NCBI RefSeq assembly: GCF_028369105.1
Contig: NZ_JAQNDO010000001.1
Span: 558,001 to 622,000 of the forward strand
Length of the DNA stretch: 64,000 bases
Direction: 5' to 3'
Origin: Polyangium mundeleinium
GTDB lineage: Bacteria; Myxococcota_A; Polyangia; Polyangiales; Polyangiaceae
The position numbers and the translations under genes are program-made. Below are positions 61,535-64,000 of the stretch, piece after piece. Every line of letters starts with the position of its first letter. Positions within the stretch are counted from its first letter, which is position 1. The notes under the pieces are model-generated. The model was given only the letters and a program-made list of their open reading frames with translations. It was not told the origin of the DNA and did no database searches.

Positions 61535-62784
61535 CTGACGAGCAGCAGGTAGCCGATCGCCACGACCATCGAGGCGACCGTCACGGGCAAACCCGCGCGG
61601 AGGTACGTGACGAACCCGATCTCGTCTTCCGCGTGCGCGGCCTCGACGACGATGATGTTCGCGACGGAGCCGAGGAGCGTGAGGTTGCCGGCGAGCGTCG
61701 TGGCCATCGCCGTGACGGTCCAGGCGAGCGTGGGATCGGGCAGCGTCCGGATCATCGGCTCGGCGAGCAGGATGAAGGGCACGTTGCTCACGACCTGACA
61801 GCCGAGCGTGAACATCGCGGAGAGCGCGGCCATCGCGGCGCCGCGATCGGCCGGGATGAACGGCCGCGCCGCGGCGAGCGTCTCGTCGACGAGGCCCGTG
61901 CGCTGGAACGCGGCCGCCACGATGAAGAGCGCGCCGAAGAAGACGAGCACGGTCCACGTCACGCCCGAGAACAGCGACGCGGGATCACGCCTGCGAAGGA
62001 CGAGGAGGGTAGCCGCGCCCGTGAGCGCGGCGAACGCGAGGTTCGCGCCGGCGAGGAAGGCGATCGAGACGCCCAGGATCACGACGAGCGCGAGCGTCAG
62101 CTCCCCGCGCGATCGGGCCGCGACGGGGGCGTCCGCGTCGATCGCCGCGGAGCTCGTCGGCCGCAGTTGCTTCCGGAAGAGCCAGTGCAGCGTTGCCGCC
62201 GTCACCAGCAGCGCGAGGAAGCCGGCTGGCCCCCCGCGCAGGAGATAACTCCGGTACGACAACCCCGACAGGTGCGCGACCAGCATGTTTTGCGGGTTTC
62301 CCGCGAGCGTCATCGCGCTGCCCGCATTCGCCCCCATTGCCAGCGCGAGCAGGTACGGCACGCGGGGAAGGCCCGCCCGCCGCGCCGTCGCGTCCACCAC
62401 GGGCGCGAAGAGCACGCACACCGGATCGTTCACCAGCACGGCCGAGAGCAACCCCGAGGCGATCGTCGTGCCGTACAGCAGGCCCACCGGCGAGGGCTTC
62501 CGCGCGAGCAAAAACGACGCGGCCATCTCGAAGAACCCGGCCTCCGCGAGCGCGGCCGCGAGCAGCATCATCCCGAGCAGCAGCCCGATCGTGTTCGGCT
62601 CGACGGCGGCGAACGCGGCCTTCGCGTCGATGCCCCAGCGCGGCTCGATCGACGCGAGCACGACCATCGCGCACGCCCCGACGAGCGCGCCTGCGGGTCG
62701 GCCGATCGGCAGGAGCGACAGGCGCCGAAAGGCGATCAGCACATAGGTCGCGACGAACACGGCGAGCGTGGGCAGGTGGCTCAT
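61531..62784 (-). CDS. ArsB/NhaD-type (SLC13-like) membrane transporter
   Basis: This is a 417-residue integral membrane protein with 10-12 hydrophobic segments. The ion-transporter family blocks are recognisable: GLLLGMMLLAAALAEAGFFE, LLSAVLVNDPVCVLFAPVV (the NDP motif), AMGANAGSAMTLAGNPQNML in the middle hairpin, VSNVPFILLAEPM (the second SNVP-like hairpin) and AGNLTLLGSVANIIVVE. It is probably an anion or Na+/H+-coupled carrier such as arsenite or dicarboxylate permease relatives; the substrate is undetermined. ATG 62784 is chosen because earlier codons lie in a low-quality, Arg-rich extension. It is divergent from ribA. Confidence 0.85.
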   Translation of the reverse strand: MSHLPTLAVFVATYVLIAFRRLSLLPIGRPAGALVGACAMVVLASIEPRWGIDAKAAFAAVEPNTIGLLLGMMLLAAALAEAGFFEMAASFLLARKPSPVGLLYGTTIASGLLSAVLVNDPVCVLFAPVVDATARRAGLPRVPYLLALAMGANAGSAMTLAGNPQNMLVAHLSGLSYRSYLLRGGPAGFLALLVTAATLHWLFRKQLRPTSSAAIDADAPVAARSRGELTLALVVILGVSIAFLAGANLAFAALTGAATLLVLRRRDPASLFSGVTWTVLVFFGALFIVAAAFQRTGLVDETLAAARPFIPADRGAAMAALSAMFTLGCQVVSNVPFILLAEPMIRTLPDPTLAWTVTAMATTLAGNLTLLGSVANIIVVEAAHAEDEIGFVTYLRAGLPVTVASMVVAIGYLLLVS

Positions 62785-62918
62785 GGGGGGAACGGCTTCG
62801 TGTCGGCGTCGGGAGCTTGCTCTGAATCGACGCGTGATGGCTCGGCAAAGCGGCAAGCAACCGAGCGGCGGGTTTGTCCTTCTGGACCCTTTGCGAGGGC
62901 GTACGGGCGCCCCCGACC

Positions 62919-62947
62919 TTGTCACACGCGGGGCTGTACGCTACGTA
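62919..62947 (+). promoter_or_regulatory. Putative promoter of ribA
   Basis: TTGTCA (62919-62924), 17 bases, TACGTA (62942-62947), about 80 bases before the ATG. A second AT-rich box, TGCTATATA, occurs at 62990-62998. No FMN riboswitch consensus was seen in the leader. Confidence 0.4.
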
Positions 62948-63026
62948 CGTTGCCCCCGGAGATCCCGAGGTCCTGGGAGGCCCTGGGGATGCTATATACG
63001 TCCACGCAAACGCACAGGAGAGCGAG

Positions 63027-63707
63027 ATGTACGTCCCCGACGTGGTGATCCGGCCTCGGCTCGAGATTCTAGCGAAGGCTCCCGTCCCCACGCAGACCGG
63101 TTTGTTCGAGATGATGGTGTTCCGGTATGGTGAGCAATCCGCCGAAAGCGGGCTCTCCCCGGACCATGTGGCGCTGGTGATGGGCGATGTGCGTGGGCGG
63201 TCGTCCGTCCTCGTCCGGGTGCACTCGGAGTGCCTGACGAGCGAGGTCTTCGGCTCCCTGAAATGCGATTGCCGTGGGCAGCTCGAAGCGGCGCAGGCCG
63301 AGATCGCGCGGCGGGGGCAGGGCGTCGTCGTGTACCTGCGCCAAGAGGGCCGGGGCATCGGCCTTTCGAACAAGATCCGCGCGTACGACCTGCAGGCGCG
63401 GGGGCACGACACCGTGGACGCGAACCGGATGCTCGGGCTCCCGGACGACGCGCGGGATTATGCGCCGGCCGCGGCGGTGCTGGAGCACCTCGGCGTCGCC
63501 TCGATCCAGCTCATGACGAACAACCCGCTCAAGGTGCAGGCGCTCCGGCAGCTCGGCACGCGGGTCGAGGCGCGCGAGCCATCGATTGTCGGGACGAACC
63601 CGTTCAGCCAGGGGTATCTGGAGGCGAAGCGGGTGCGGATGGGGCATTCGCTGCCGCCGGTGGACGCGGCCTTGATCGCCTCCGCCGAGAACATCGACGC
63701 CGAGTGA
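63027..63707 (+). CDS. ribA: GTP cyclohydrolase II
   Basis: RibA opens the GTP ring to give 2,5-diamino-6-ribosylamino-4(3H)-pyrimidinone 5'-phosphate with formate and pyrophosphate, the first step of riboflavin synthesis. The 226-residue protein carries the zinc site ECLTSEVFGSLKCDC (Cys-x10-Cys-x-Cys), RRGQGVVVYLRQEGRGIGLSN with the catalytic Arg, and the C-terminal GTP-binding MTNNPLKVQALRQLGTRV. ATG 63027 has AGGAG 6 bases upstream. No DHBP synthase (RibB) domain is fused. Its stop lies 3 bases from the convergent glmU stop. Confidence 0.95.
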   Translation: MYVPDVVIRPRLEILAKAPVPTQTGLFEMMVFRYGEQSAESGLSPDHVALVMGDVRGRSSVLVRVHSECLTSEVFGSLKCDCRGQLEAAQAEIARRGQGVVVYLRQEGRGIGLSNKIRAYDLQARGHDTVDANRMLGLPDDARDYAPAAAVLEHLGVASIQLMTNNPLKVQALRQLGTRVEAREPSIVGTNPFSQGYLEAKRVRMGHSLPPVDAALIASAENIDAE

Positions 63708-63710
63708 CGT

Positions 63711-64000
63711 TCAGCCGCCCGACGGCTTCTTCGCCGCGCCCGCCTTGAGACGCGCCTTGAGCCGCGACGCGTAGCCCTCCTTGTTCTCCTGCTTCACCCG
63801 CGAGATGGCGAGCGCGTCGTCCGGCACGTCGCGCGTGACCGTCGTGCCCGTCCCCACGTACGCGCCCACGCCGATCCGCACCGGCGCGATGATCTGCGAA
63901 TCGCTGCCGACGAACGCGCCCGCGCCGATCTCGGTGCGGTGCTTCTTGAACCCGTCGTAATTGCAGAAAATGGTCCCCGCGCCGATATTCGCGCCCTCGC
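63711..64000 (-). CDS. glmU: Bifunctional N-acetylglucosamine-1-phosphate uridyltransferase, C-terminal fragment
   Basis: Only the last 95 residues lie in the window; the rest runs off the right edge. They match the left-handed beta-helix acetyltransferase domain of Glm[32 protein letters not shown] (in overlapping pieces), [19 protein letters not shown] and [15 protein letters not shown], followed by a Lys-rich tail. GlmU makes UDP-GlcNAc for the peptidoglycan and LPS pathways, fitting with murB in the same window. The full enzyme normally also has an N-terminal uridyltransferase domain, not visible here. Confidence 0.88.
   Translation of the reverse strand, partial: EGANIGAGTIFCNYDGFKKHRTEIGAGAFVGSDSQIIAPVRIGVGAYVGTGTTVTRDVPDDALAISRVKQENKEGYASRLKARLKAGAAKKPSGG

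Noticed and set aside
62785-63026. FMN riboswitch upstream of ribA
   Set aside because: The conserved FMN-aptamer sequence blocks were not found in the 240-base spacer; only promoter-like boxes are visible.

Overview
This window is very GC-rich, and nearly all genes have GC-loaded third codon positions. The gene content points to a myxobacterium of the Polyangium/Sorangium group. Supporting signs are Ser/Thr kinases with periplasmic TPR tails, AgmX/GltJ-type zinc-ribbon/GYF proteins, Ser/Gly-linker lipoproteins, MopE-like Cys-rich metal-motif proteins, many sigma factors and a large hybrid histidine kinase. Taxonomy is inferred from protein style only. No rRNA, tRNA, CRISPR array, transposase or replication origin was found.

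Layout: 0-2.5 kb holds a hybrid histidine kinase cut by the window edge. 2.6-20.8 kb holds envelope and regulatory genes: a Ycf48-like lipoprotein, a TPR protein, a DUF962 membrane protein, a large DUF3857-type lipoprotein, murB, a STAND-like ATPase, a DUF4384 lipoprotein, an AgmX/GltJ-like protein, an exported protein with a cytosolic zinc ribbon, and an OmpA protein with calcium-binding repeats. 21-23.3 kb holds an acyl-CoA mutase large subunit.

23.3-37.5 kb is the standout region. A 76-residue LigA-like/borosin-binding-domain-like protein with a hydrophobic C-terminal tail lies 3.1 kb upstream of a borosin-type peptide-backbone alpha-N-methyltransferase. The methyltransferase carries the Tyr-Arg-Tyr-Tyr catalytic spacing of the fungal enzyme OphMA. 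Four paralogous Ser/Thr kinases, each with a membrane segment and a periplasmic Cys-patterned TPR tail, surround and interrupt the pair, and a GAF-PP2C phosphatase follows. I read this as a split borosin RiPP locus embedded in a kinase/phosphatase signalling island.

37.5-49.8 kb holds membrane and surface proteins, a sigma factor overlapping a cytosolic kinase gene, a MopE-like protein, a sigma/anti-sigma-like pair and a putative outer-membrane protein whose gene has been expanded by a palindromic repeat. 49.8-51.4 kb is a two-gene ATPase plus PD-(D/E)xK nuclease-like cassette, a candidate defence system. 51.4-58.4 kb holds a PH-like membrane protein, a lipoprotein hydrolase and an RND efflux adaptor/pump. 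59-64 kb holds a metallophosphoesterase with a GAF-like tail, an ArsB/NhaD-type transporter, ribA and the end of glmU.

A recurring theme is a -10-like TANNNT box 6-11 bases before many start codons, which suggests that short-leader or leaderless transcription is common here.
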